From Blautia faecis (lineage in GTDB: Bacteria > Bacillota > Clostridia > Lachnospirales > Lachnospiraceae): a stretch of DNA of 64,000 nucleotides. The DNA lies in NCBI RefSeq assembly GCF_020554845.1, contig NZ_JAJCIA010000008.1, positions 59,515 through 123,514 on the forward strand. The letters are read 5' to 3'. The translations under genes and the position numbers were made by a program. Below the pieces are notes generated by a model that saw nothing but the letters and a program-made list of their open reading frames with translations, ran no database searches and was not told the origin of the DNA. Below are positions 36,622 through 44,809 of this stretch, in pieces; positions within the stretch are counted from its first letter, which is position 1, and every line of letters begins with the position of its first letter.

Positions 36622-36840
36622 TTAGCCTGCGTATACAATAATTTTCTTGGCAAGCTCCTTATCCAGGCCGATTTTGCTGCCCTTTACCATAACCACATAA
36701 TACCCGTGTAATTCTGATAAAATCGTAACCTGCGTTCCTGGGACAAAGCCCAGGGATTCCAGATAATGCCGCTGTTTTTCCAGTCCGCACACCTTATTAA
36801 TGATATAAAAATGGTTAAACTCAGTTAAACTTAAAGGCAT
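36622..36840 (-). CDS. feoA: FeoA-family ferrous iron transport protein
   Basis: This 72-residue SH3-like protein has HYLESLGFVPGTQVTILSEL and ends in GLDKELAKKIIVYAG, the family pattern. FeoA assists the FeoB iron channel on the cytoplasmic side. The ribosome site AAAGGAGG is well placed. No feoB is adjacent, so this is an orphan or secondary FeoA. Nearby Fe-S genes suggest a link to iron-sulfur metabolism. Confidence 0.85.
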   Translation of the reverse strand: MPLSLTEFNHFYIINKVCGLEKQRHYLESLGFVPGTQVTILSELHGYYVVMVKGSKIGLDKELAKKIIVYAG

Positions 36841-37020
36841 TGTGACGACCTCCTTTAAATAACGTTAGCAAAGACTAACATAGTATAACACGCATTTCAT
36901 ACAGATGGTATAGAAAATACATTTTTGAGAAATTTTTTCAGTTGATATCTACAGAAAAAGGAGTGAGTAATACTGGAAATAAGTATTTTCAGAAGTAAGG
37001 AAAATCAGACGTTTATTTTA

Positions 37021-37134
37021 CGTGAGTCATCAATCATTGGTTCTGTTCTGATCTTTGCGGGATTGGTAGTCTCACAGAAGAAGACGAGAGAGAAGATGCA
37101 GACTGTGGGAACACCACAGGCGCGGAACAGCTGA
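37021..37134 (+). pseudogene. C-terminal fragment of an EamA/DMT-type transporter
   Basis: The plus-strand frame ending at the TGA at 37132-37134 reads LRESSIIGSVLIFAGLVVSQ and then a basic tail KKTREKM, which looks like the last helix of a DMT/EamA permease. There is no start or body upstream; the frame is closed by a stop at 36964. It is taken as a gene relic. The rest of the 475-base gap between feoA and the DUF134 gene shows only the hairpin at 37194-37270. Confidence 0.35.
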
Positions 37135-37193
37135 TTTCCATATATGGCAATGTCACCGGTAGGCGACATATCCGCTTGGTGAACCAAGCTCAC

Positions 37194-37270
37194 AAAAAAG
37201 ACTGATATAAACAATACTGTACTTCAGGAGGTTGTTGTTGGAGTCCGGTATGTTATATCAGTCTTTTTTT
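37194..37270. terminator. Long bidirectional hairpin
   Basis: AAAAAAGACTGATATAA (37194-37210) pairs with TTATATCAGTCTTTTTT (from 37253), and inner segments extend the stem imperfectly (ACTTCA/TGGAGT). With A-run before and T-run after it can act as a terminator on both strands, ending the DUF134-NifX gene. Confidence 0.65.
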
Positions 37271-37315
37271 ATAAATACAGCCGATTAACCGTTTAGGTTA
37301 AATCTGTGTCTGCGA

Positions 37316-38158
37316 TTAATGGCAGGAATGGCTTCCACAGCCATGATCGCCGCAGCTGTGTCCCTCTCCATGATGGTCGTGATGATCACAATGCACATCA
37401 GGATCATAGCCAAGATTTCCTGCAAGCAGTGCGTTTACAGCTTCGTCTGCATTTCCTGAGACTCCGCCGAAAAGACGGATTCCAGCCTGGGCAAGTGCAT
37501 TCTGGGCACCGCCGCCAATACCGCCGCAGATCAGGGTATCTACGCCATGTGCAACCAGGAATCCAGCCAGTGCGCCGTGACCGCTTCCATTGGTATCGAC
37601 TACTTCGGCACTTACAACCTTGCCATCTGCAATGTCATAGATCTTGAATGCTTCTGTGTGTCCAAAGTGCTGAAAAATTTCTCCATTTTCATAAGTAACT
37701 GCAATCTTCATAATGATATCTCCTTCATTTTGTAAATTTGATTTGGGAAGTGAACTATTAAATCGGTCAGCGGCTGGCAGTTCCTGTGAAAGGTCTAAGC
37801 TGGTAAGCGGAGTCTGTTTAGATCCCTTTCGGCAACAGCATTTCCCGCAGCGCGTATGCTCCCGTCCTTCGCAGAGCCGGTAATTTCCCCCGGCTATGAC
37901 AAGGCGCTGTCCAAGGACGATACATCGGGCAATTTTTCCCCGGGCAGTTTCATAAATTTCTGTGACAGTTGTCCGGGAAATATCCATCTGGGCAGCACAT
38001 TGCTCGTGAGTTTTCTTCTCCAGATCTACCAGACGGATGACTTCATATTCATCCAGAGTCAGAGTGACAGCTTCCGACTCTCTGGGACATTCTTCCGGAG
38101 AAAAAGATTCATATTGGGGTGCCTGGCAGATTCTGCGGCATCTGGGCGGTCTTGGCAT
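37316..38158 (-). CDS. DUF134 DNA-binding domain fused to NifX-like FeMo-cofactor-type domain
   Basis: This protein of 280 residues is read from the ATG at 38158 (AAGGAGG 8 bases before). The N-terminal half is a DUF134 domain: PRPPRCRRICQ start, helix-turn-helix MDISRTTVTEIYETARGKIA, then a cysteine cluster CGKCCCRKG. The C-terminal half, from MKIAVTYENGEIFQHFGHTE, is a dinitrogenase iron-molybdenum cofactor (NifX/NifB-like) domain ending in a His/Cys-rich tail (HCDHHDHHGEGHSCGDHGC). In many Firmicutes these are separate neighbours; here one frame joins them. A good internal ribosome site and ATG at 37711 could also yield the NifX part alone (131 residues). Likely a metal-cluster-linked regulator; function unproven. 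Confidence 0.85.
   Translation of the reverse strand: MPRPPRCRRICQAPQYESFSPEECPRESEAVTLTLDEYEVIRLVDLEKKTHEQCAAQMDISRTTVTEIYETARGKIARCIVLGQRLVIAGGNYRLCEGREHTRCGKCCCRKGSKQTPLTSLDLSQELPAADRFNSSLPKSNLQNEGDIIMKIAVTYENGEIFQHFGHTEAFKIYDIADGKVVSAEVVDTNGSGHGALAGFLVAHGVDTLICGGIGGGAQNALAQAGIRLFGGVSGNADEAVNALLAGNLGYDPDVHCDHHDHHGEGHSCGDHGCGSHSCH
37709..37725 (-). promoter_or_regulatory. Internal ribosome site and ATG inside the DUF134-NifX gene
   Basis: On the minus strand AAGGAG (37725-37720) stands 8 bases before an ATG (37711-37709) that begins the NifX-like domain. It permits separate production of the C-terminal domain from the same message. Confidence 0.6.
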
Positions 38159-38177
38159 ATACGTCACCTCCTTGTTT

Positions 38178-38219
38178 TCGACATATGTCGATTATAAACC
38201 AGAAGAAGAGAAAATTCAA
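38178..38219 (-). promoter_or_regulatory. Sigma-A promoter and palindromic operator of the DUF134-NifX gene
   Basis: On the minus strand TTGAAT (38219-38214), a 17-base spacer and TATAAT (38196-38191) form a near-consensus promoter. It is followed at once by the perfect palindrome TCGACATATGTCGA (38191-38178), which would cover the transcription start. Autoregulation by the helix-turn-helix of DUF134 is a natural guess. Confidence 0.65.
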
Positions 38220-38225
38220 TACTAG

Positions 38226-38258
38226 TTGACAATTTTTTTTATTTGGAGTACAGTCCAA
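38226..38258 (+). promoter_or_regulatory. Promoter of the SufC/SufB-like pair
   Basis: TTGACA (38226-38231), a 17-base spacer and TACAGT (38249-38254) form a plausible promoter. The -10 is embedded in TTGGA-GTACAG-TCCAA (38243-38258), a short palindrome that may be an operator. About 100 bases of leader follow. Confidence 0.5.
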
Positions 38259-38354
38259 GAAGAGATAAAATCGTTATTGCTCAAAAGCAATTTTTTTCTG
38301 GAATTTCGGGCACAATTGGAGCAGTAATGTAAAATTAACAGAAGAGGTACGAAT

Positions 38355-39086
38355 ATGCTGAAAGTAAAGAACCTGACTTTTGAAGTGAATGAAGAAGGGA
38401 AAAAGCGCTGTCTGGTAAATCACATCAGTTTTGATGTTCAGGATGGGGAAATGCTGGTAATCACCGGACCTAATGGAGGTGGAAAATCCACCCTGGCCAA
38501 GGTACTGGCTGGCATTGAGAAAGCAAACAGCGGAGAAATTTATCTAGATGATGAGAACATTACAGGATACGATATTGATCATCGTGCAAATGCGGGAATT
38601 GGCTATGCATTTCAGCAGCCACCCCGCTTTAAAGGTATGACCGTGGCAAGAATGTTATCTCTTGCAGCAGGAAAGAATTTAACGGAAAAAGAGAGCTGTG
38701 ACCTTCTCTCAGCTGTAGGACTTTGTTCCGAAGATTACCTGAACCGTCAGCTGGATGGAACCCTTTCCGGCGGTGAAATGAAGCGAATTGAGATTGCCAC
38801 AGTTTTGGCGAAGTCTCATAAAGTAAGCATTTTTGATGAACCTGAAGCAGGAATCGACCTGTGGAGCTTTTCCATGCTGATCAAGCGCTTTGAGGAGATT
38901 CATCGTGAGAAAAAGGAGTGCCTGATCCTGATTTCCCATCAGGAAAAAATCATCAATATGGCAGATAAGATCATGGTAATTGAAGACGGTGAAGTAAAGA
39001 AATATGGTACGAAAGAAGACGTTTTCCCAACCTTATTTCAGCAGGAAAAATGTCAGAAATGTCTGAATGAAGGAGGAAAATGTTGA
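38355..39086 (+). CDS. sufC: SufC-type ATPase (Fe-S cluster assembly)
   Basis: This 243-residue ABC-type ATPase has Walker A GPNGGGKSTL, the signature LSGGEMKRIEIA, Walker B VSIFDEPEAGID and SHQEKIINMADK. SufC powers the SufB-type scaffold in iron-sulfur cluster assembly. The start follows AAGAGG. It overlaps the following SufB/D-like gene by 7 bases. No sufS, sufU or second sufB/D gene is present here, so this is a two-gene system like the minimal SmsCB described by comparative genomics. Confidence 0.88.
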   Translation: MLKVKNLTFEVNEEGKKRCLVNHISFDVQDGEMLVITGPNGGGKSTLAKVLAGIEKANSGEIYLDDENITGYDIDHRANAGIGYAFQQPPRFKGMTVARMLSLAAGKNLTEKESCDLLSAVGLCSEDYLNRQLDGTLSGGEMKRIEIATVLAKSHKVSIFDEPEAGIDLWSFSMLIKRFEEIHREKKECLILISHQEKIINMADKIMVIEDGEVKKYGTKEDVFPTLFQQEKCQKCLNEGGKC

Positions 39087-40009
39087 TGGTTAAAGTAGAA
39101 GAAACAACCCAGGGTGTGCTTGATAAGATCAGCGAAGGCTTTGCACAGAAAGGTGCTTTTAATCTCCGTCAGAATGGTATTTCCATCTGTCACGGTGACA
39201 GCGAACATATCAAAATAAAGAAAAAAGAGGACAAGCCGGGAATCGATATTTTCATTGACGGGGAGACAAAGGGAGAGAAGGTTTTCATCCCGGTAGTGGT
39301 AAGTGTATCTGGAATGACCGATCTGGTTTACAATGATTTTTATGTGGCAGACGGTGCAGATGTTGACATTGTTGCAGGCTGCGGAATCCACAATAGTGGC
39401 TGTAATGACAGTCGTCACGATGGTATTCATACCTTCCATGTGGGTAAAAATGCCAATGTACATTATGAGGAAAAACACTACGGAGAAGGGAATGGAACCG
39501 GAAGCAGAGTGCTGAATCCGGTAACCAATATTGAGCTTGGAGAGAACTCCGTATTTACGCTGGATACCGTTCAGATCAAAGGTGTTGATTCCACAGTCCG
39601 TACCACAAATGTGTCAATGGATGCAGATTCCAAGTTGTTTGTTCTGGAACGTCTGATGACAGACGGGGAGCAGAAAGCGGAGTCTGATATTGAAGTCTGT
39701 ATGAACGGAGCGGGATCTTCTGCACAGATTATTTCCCGTTCTGTTGGAAAGGGAAATTCTTCCCAGGTTTTCCATCCGAAGGCTGTTGGAAAGAACAAAT
39801 GTCACGCACATATCCAGTGTGATTCCATTATTATGGATCATGCAGAGGTGGGTTCTATCCCGGAAATCCAGGCGAAGCATGTGGATGCTGCAATTGTTCA
39901 TGAGGCCGCTATTGGAAGAATTAACGATGAGCAGCTTCTGAAGCTAAGAACTCTTGGAATGACGGAAGCTGAGGCGGAAAATGTGATCATTGAGAATTTC
40001 CTGAGTTGA
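39080..40009 (+). CDS. Short SufB/SufD-family scaffold protein
   Basis: This 309-residue protein has the right-handed beta-helix core of SufB/SufD (VYNDFYVADGADVDIVAGCG; VFHPKAVGKNKCHAHIQCDS; AKHVDAAIVHEAAIGRINDE) and lacks the long N-terminal part of canonical SufB (about 470 residues). It has several cysteines and histidines usable for cluster binding. Start ATG at 39080 (or 39086) follows AAGGAGG and overlaps sufC. Together they probably form an ABC-type ATPase-scaffold pair; length and pairing suit SmsB. Proximity to FeoA and NifX-like genes supports an iron-sulfur role. Confidence 0.85.
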   Translation: MLMVKVEETTQGVLDKISEGFAQKGAFNLRQNGISICHGDSEHIKIKKKEDKPGIDIFIDGETKGEKVFIPVVVSVSGMTDLVYNDFYVADGADVDIVAGCGIHNSGCNDSRHDGIHTFHVGKNANVHYEEKHYGEGNGTGSRVLNPVTNIELGENSVFTLDTVQIKGVDSTVRTTNVSMDADSKLFVLERLMTDGEQKAESDIEVCMNGAGSSAQIISRSVGKGNSSQVFHPKAVGKNKCHAHIQCDSIIMDHAEVGSIPEIQAKHVDAAIVHEAAIGRINDEQLLKLRTLGMTEAEAENVIIENFLS

Positions 40010-40028
40010 GAAAAACTTAAACAGAAAA

Positions 40029-40093
40029 ATAACCATTCAGTAGGTATGTACTATTTCGCGGAGGGTGTAACTGTGAAGGTGCTGAATAGTTAT
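40029..40093. repeat. 65-bp palindromic repeat, copy C
   Basis: It runs from ATAACCATTCAG to CTGAATAGTTAT with internal CGCGGAGGGTGTAACTGTGA. It lies between the SufB-like gene and the large secreted protein gene, which converge here. Confidence 0.7.
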
Positions 40094-40183
40094 ACAGAGA
40101 ATATAGAATCTTCTGGTTGGTTTGGAAGATTTATGAAAAATGCCAGGCTGCATCGTTCAAAGACGCTGACCTGGCATTTGGCA

Positions 40184-43100
40184 TTATCTAATTTTTACGG
40201 ATTTTTTGGAACTCCATTTGGAATAATATTTTTTGCCGCTTACAACTTTGTAGGTGCGGATCCGTACATAATATTTTTTCTTTGAAACCAGTTTCTTTAA
40301 GGTTGCGCGTGTAGCAGAACCTTTTACGGTAAGGGCTTTCGCCTTTTTCATGCTGCTGTTCTGACTGTAGCTGATCTGATAGCCGCTGATGGATTTGGCC
40401 TTTTTCCAGGTAACAGTGGCTTGTTTTGCTGTTTTTGATTTTACAGAACGCAGGCTTGTTTTTGCAGGAATTACAGTTATGGTAACTGTTTTCGATGCAG
40501 CAGCGTACCGGGTTCCGGCTGCCACGGTAATGGTAACATTGGCTTTACCTGGGTTAACTGGAATTACTTTTGTTCCGGAAATCTTTACTACTTTTGTGTT
40601 AGAAGACTTCAGGGAAACTTTTCCATCTGATTCAATGCTGGTGATAATGTTTGCTTTCTTTTTGCTTTTTGTAAGCGTTATGTCAGAGGCATTGATTACA
40701 GCTGGAACAGGGGTGATTGCAGTGTCATTGTTCGCTTCATTGTTGGAGCTGTTGTTCTGATTATTGTTGTTATTATTGGTGTTGTTATTGTTTTGACCGT
40801 TATTGTTCTGGTCATTATTACCGGATGTATTTCCGTTGTTATTATTGTTGTTGTTTCCTGGTGTGCTGCTGTTCTGGTTGCCTTTATCGGAATCATTTTT
40901 ACCGGAGTTATCTTTGCCGGAATCATCTTTACCAGAGTTATCTTTACCAGAATCGTCTTTACCGGAATCGTTTTTACCGGAGTCATCTTTACCGGAATCA
41001 TCTTTACCAGAATCGCCTTTACCAGAATCATCTTTACCGGAATCATCTTTACCAGAATCATCTTTACCGGAGTCATCTTTACCAGAATCATCTTTACCAG
41101 GATTATCTTTTCCTGCGTCCGAGTCATCCTTGTCAGGAGCTGCTGTGATCGTAAAGGTTGTGTTAATAATGCCGGTGTAATTTCCAGCTCCAGTAATAGT
41201 TACAGTAGCAGTACCTTCCTTCACATTATCTTTATAAGAAACTGTGAAATCAGTGCCTGCTGCAAGCGTCTTGTCTCCGTATGTAACGGTAACATCCGGG
41301 CATTTCTCTGTTCCGTCACTGGTGTAGGAATACTGGGAAAGTGAAGCGGAATAGCGGCTGATATCCAATGGTTTAATGGTAAAGTCTTTCGTAACGGAAC
41401 CAGTATAATTTCCAGTTCCAGTGAGGATTGCGGAAGCAGTACCTGCATTCACGTTGTTTGCATAAGTGACTGTGAAATCGGTATCTTCGCTAAGCCAGCG
41501 GGTTCCTGAATAAAGACGGACATACCGTTGTTCTTTGGCAGTTCCATCGTAATCAAAGGAATCATTGTATAATGTAACTTCATAATTACTGATATCAGCG
41601 GGAACAATCTGGAAATCTTTTGTAACAGAACCAGTGTAATTTCCACTGCCGTTTACGATAACAGAAGCAGTACCTGCATCCCAGTTGTTTCGGTAGGAAA
41701 CGTAATAATCCTGGTTCAGAGTTAATTCTTTGTCCCCGCTTTTTACCGTGACGGTTGGGCGCAAAGAGGAGCCTGTGTAGGTAAGGCTTTCATCGGAAAG
41801 TGTAACCGTGCAGCTGCTGATGTCAGCTCTGTTTATGGTAAAGGATTTGGTTACATATCCCTGGTAATTTCCAATTCCGTCAATTCCAACCCACGGAGAA
41901 TTGTAATAGCTGCTTGGTTCAATGTTGTTGTGGTATGTTACGATGAAATCCCTGTCTTTTACCAGGGTTTTACCGCTGTGGGTAACTGTCACTTCAGGAG
42001 TTACTTCAGAACCAGTGTAGTATGCAGGGGCAACGGAGAAGCTGGCATTGGACATACTGAGCTTCTGGATGTTATAAGTGGTTTCCACAGAACCTGTATA
42101 AACACCAATTCCGGTAACCGTGAGTTTTACAGTGCCGGCATTGATAAGATCGCCATCATAGGTGATCTCGTAATCAGTACCTTCTGTAAGCAGTTTATTG
42201 TTTACTTTCAAATGAACAGATGGTTTATGTTCCGTTCCGTCGAATACAAAATAACTGGAAGGAAGGTACCAGCTGGCTGTATCATCGCTGATCATATTTA
42301 CATAAATCTTGGCAGTAAATACAGCGGATGGATTGGTCTTCTCCTGAATGGTAAAGGTGGCAAATCCTGGTTTTAATGCTGTAATGGTACACGTATTCTT
42401 GCCGGTTTGCTCTACCGAGACAATGCTTTCATCTGAACTGCTAATCTTCCAGTTGGTGATTTGGTCATAGTCCTTATTTGCGCTGGCAAAATAGGAATAC
42501 CAGAGAATATCAGCAGTTCCGCCAGGCTCCATCTGATAGATTTCTTTCATTTCCTGATAGAAAGTATTGGAGGCGTCCTTTTTCTGAACGTCTAATTCAA
42601 CTGGGACAGAGAACTGCTTCTGATAACCACAGACGCGGCATGTTCCAGTGAGCAGTGCATTTTCAGCTTTGTCAGCGTAATTATATTTATGTCCATTTTC
42701 AATTCTGGCTGCATGGTTGCTGGAAAGATCATTCAGGCTGATTTCGTAGAAGGTATTAAACTGATTTTTCCAGGTGTACCAGATTGCTTTGCCGTTGCTG
42801 ACAATTGGAGCACAATCAGAAAGGTTTCCAGCCATTTTGTGGGTTGTACCAACCTGCTGGCCAGTTCCATCTACAGCTGTGTAATAAACATAACCCTGGT
42901 TTGACCACAGCAGGATGAAACTGTTGTTTCCGGTTTTGACTAGGTGTGGTGTAAGCGCGCTGTCATCGGTGCCCGCGTAATTGGAATAAAAGTGCGTGAA
43001 GGTTTCCCCGCTGGATTTATCCATAGAAGTAATGAAAACATCTCTGGTGGTGGCGGTACTGTCCGTGTCTTTGGTGCCTGCAATTAAGTAGGCAGAATCG

Positions 43101-44299
43101 GAGTATTCGAAAGCACCCAGGGAAGCTCCTGTGTAATTGTAGTGAATACTGGTGTCGTTTACCAGAGACATAAAAGTAAGGCTTTTACATGGAGTGGCAA
43201 TTCCGGACTGGAAGTTACCGCTGCTGATATCAGATACATATTTGGAAAGAACCAATGCAGTTGGGTAACCTTCTCCATGATCCACGCCAAGGAGAGTTCC
43301 ATTGTCTACCTGTATAAACTGATTGAAAGAATGGCTTACATAACCATTGGAGGTATTCCATACACCAGTGAATTTGTCAACAATATTCATGCTTGACGTA
43401 TCTACTGAAAATGTAACATTTGCCTGGTGTCCATTGTACATTTTGTGGCAGGTTCTTACAAAAAGGTAATTTCCGTTTATAACCATCCGCGCGGAACCGG
43501 CATCAAAGGGATAAGCTGTGTTGGCACCAAAAAGACCACAGGATCCAAGTGCTTTCCAGTCCTTCGTATATTTTGTTACATGATAAACCTCTACAGAATC
43601 ATCGTGGTCCGTATTATTTTGTCCGGACAGAACATAGTAATTATCAGCGCTTTCATAGAATGCTCCAAAAACTGGTAGTGACAGTGGCACAGTCACTGTA
43701 CGCTGATAATTATAGGATGAATCATAATATTCAACTAAAAGAGTTCCGTCCAGAGCTCCGGCTTGAACTCGCATCAAACCGCCATCCGGGCTTGTAGTTA
43801 AATAAGAGCTGACAGTGGAAGACCAGACCGTATAGTTCTGATATTCCAGGTTACGTCCTGAGTAGGAGTTGCATGTTGCAGTAATAGATGGATCAATTTC
43901 AATATCTGCTTCTACAATAGAAGCTCTGGGGGCTGCATTCGCGTAGTCAATAATGGAAGTCTCGTCCTCTATCTCCGTATCCGCAATTTCTTCCTCCGAC
44001 ACCTCCCCATCTGAAAATCCCTGCTCATTGATATCGGATTCATCAGATGCAAAATCACTTGTGGTTTCCGCCTCTGCATTGGAAAAGAAGCTGCTGTCTT
44101 CGTTGGCAGAATCCGGATCTTCTATCTGGAAGCTGTCTTGTGAAGTATCGTCTGAAGAAACGGATACTTCTGGGTCTGCTTCATCTGATGCGACTAAATT
44201 GTCGGAGAAATCTGAGAAATCCTCGCCATAAACAGGAGCGGTTCCCAACATGGACAGAGAAAGCAGGATAGACAAAAGCTTTGCTTTTTTGTTTTTCAT
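40184..44299 (-). CDS. Large secreted repeat protein with Ig-like, Asp/Ser/Gly/Lys-repeat and Fn3 modules
   Basis: This 1371-residue protein starts at the ATG at 44299 (AAGGAGG). Layout: signal peptide (1-25); acidic Ser/Asp/Glu-rich stretch to about 115; a beta-rich region of about 430 residues; a CRVCGY segment near 560; a BIG-like domain; about five copies of an 80-residue Ig-like repeat (about 690-1055) ending GNYTGSVTKDF; a DSGKD pentapeptide array (about 1060-1135); an Asn-rich run; a BIG2-like domain; and a C-terminal fibronectin-III-like domain ending KSVKIR. No LPxTG motif or C-terminal helix is seen, so it is secreted or held by another mechanism. Probably a cell-surface or matrix adhesin; no enzyme domain was recognised. 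Confidence 0.85.
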   Translation of the reverse strand: MKNKKAKLLSILLSLSMLGTAPVYGEDFSDFSDNLVASDEADPEVSVSSDDTSQDSFQIEDPDSANEDSSFFSNAEAETTSDFASDESDINEQGFSDGEVSEEEIADTEIEDETSIIDYANAAPRASIVEADIEIDPSITATCNSYSGRNLEYQNYTVWSSTVSSYLTTSPDGGLMRVQAGALDGTLLVEYYDSSYNYQRTVTVPLSLPVFGAFYESADNYYVLSGQNNTDHDDSVEVYHVTKYTKDWKALGSCGLFGANTAYPFDAGSARMVINGNYLFVRTCHKMYNGHQANVTFSVDTSSMNIVDKFTGVWNTSNGYVSHSFNQFIQVDNGTLLGVDHGEGYPTALVLSKYVSDISSGNFQSGIATPCKSLTFMSLVNDTSIHYNYTGASLGAFEYSDSAYLIAGTKDTDSTATTRDVFITSMDKSSGETFTHFYSNYAGTDDSALTPHLVKTGNNSFILLWSNQGYVYYTAVDGTGQQVGTTHKMAGNLSDCAPIVSNGKAIWYTWKNQFNTFYEISLNDLSSNHAARIENGHKYNYADKAENALLTGTCRVCGYQKQFSVPVELDVQKKDASNTFYQEMKEIYQMEPGGTADILWYSYFASANKDYDQITNWKISSSDESIVSVEQTGKNTCTITALKPGFATFTIQEKTNPSAVFTAKIYVNMISDDTASWYLPSSYFVFDGTEHKPSVHLKVNNKLLTEGTDYEITYDGDLINAGTVKLTVTGIGVYTGSVETTYNIQKLSMSNASFSVAPAYYTGSEVTPEVTVTHSGKTLVKDRDFIVTYHNNIEPSSYYNSPWVGIDGIGNYQGYVTKSFTINRADISSCTVTLSDESLTYTGSSLRPTVTVKSGDKELTLNQDYYVSYRNNWDAGTASVIVNGSGNYTGSVTKDFQIVPADISNYEVTLYNDSFDYDGTAKEQRYVRLYSGTRWLSEDTDFTVTYANNVNAGTASAILTGTGNYTGSVTKDFTIKPLDISRYSASLSQYSYTSDGTEKCPDVTVTYGDKTLAAGTDFTVSYKDNVKEGTATVTITGAGNYTGIINTTFTITAAPDKDDSDAGKDNPGKDDSGKDDSGKDDSGKDDSGKDDSGKGDSGKDDSGKDDSGKNDSGKDDSGKDNSGKDDSGKDNSGKNDSDKGNQNSSTPGNNNNNNNGNTSGNNDQNNNGQNNNNTNNNNNNQNNSSNNEANNDTAITPVPAVINASDITLTKSKKKANIITSIESDGKVSLKSSNTKVVKISGTKVIPVNPGKANVTITVAAGTRYAAASKTVTITVIPAKTSLRSVKSKTAKQATVTWKKAKSISGYQISYSQNSSMKKAKALTVKGSATRATLKKLVSKKKYYVRIRTYKVVSGKKYYSKWSSKKSVKIR
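40895..41115 (-). repeat. 15-nt tandem repeat array encoding DSGKD units
   Basis: About fourteen repeats of a 15-base unit of the form GGTAAAGATGATTCC, with silent and conservative changes, lie inside the secreted protein gene. Because 15 is a multiple of 3, copy-number change preserves the frame, giving a variable-length stalk. Confidence 0.85.
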
Positions 44300-44559
44300 A
44301 CATTTCCTCCTTAAAGTGTGACCTATTTCTGGAATAATTTTACTATAAAGACATAGCGATTTCTATATGAAAATATTACGGAAATCCATTTATTCCGTGC
44401 TGAAAAATATAAGTCTGGCATTTACCAGGATCTACAATGCAATCACTGGAAATGCAGATGCAGTAGAGGAAAATGGCGAGGCAGTCCGTCTGTACCAGAA
44501 TTTCTGGAGCTCCACAAGGGAAAATGTGAAAAGGGGCACAAATTTAGTTTTTCATTTAA

Positions 44560-44604
44560 GAAAATGTGAAAAAATGTGAAATTAGCACTCACCTCTTGAC
44601 AATG
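44560..44604 (+). repeat. Left 45-bp copy of the hsp20 upstream segment
   Basis: GAAAATGTGAAAAAATGTG, then AAATTAGCACTC, ACCTCTTGACAATG. It matches 47531-47576 at about 43 of 46 positions, with one 1-bp indel. It includes a CIRCE left arm and a -35 TTGACA, but no -10 follows. A small open frame at 44367-44579 precedes it and is not considered a real gene. The remaining part of the 44300-44809 gap shows only this repeat and a matching CIRCE right arm. Confidence 0.75.
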
Positions 44605-44763
44605 GAAGTCGATTTTTGTCCTGGCTTGTGTATCCCGAAAGTGGCTATTTTACAGGCTTTCCGGGGCATCAGTCATTTTGTCTGGTATTGTAAAGCAGTG
44701 TCAGATTTGTCGTAAATGTCGTAAATTTGTGGTCAAAAAATGATGAGAAATGGAGAGTGCTAA
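44582..44763 (+). promoter_or_regulatory. Possible split CIRCE element
   Basis: TTAGCACTC (44582-44590) is an exact CIRCE left arm and GAGTGCTAA (44755-44763) an exact right arm, but they are 164 bases apart instead of 9. Either an insertion has separated the halves of an operator or the second arm is chance. Confidence 0.35.
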
Positions 44764-44809
44764 TAAAATGAACGCAGGTAGCGAAGCAACTGCGTTCATG
44801 AGCAAGTAG

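Noticed and set aside
40895..41115. CRISPR-like array
   Set aside because: Units are 15 bases, directly tandem, without spacers, and encode peptide repeats.
40717..41344. Several overlapping frames on the opposite strand and other frames over the DSGKD array
   Set aside because: A 15-bp tandem repeat without stops leaves all frames open; products are monotonous repeats. The minus-strand secreted protein gene explains the region.
44367..44579. Small plus-strand frame of 70 codons before the left hsp20-type repeat
   Set aside because: No ribosome site, no recognisable family, and its 3' end runs into the repeat; kept only as a note.
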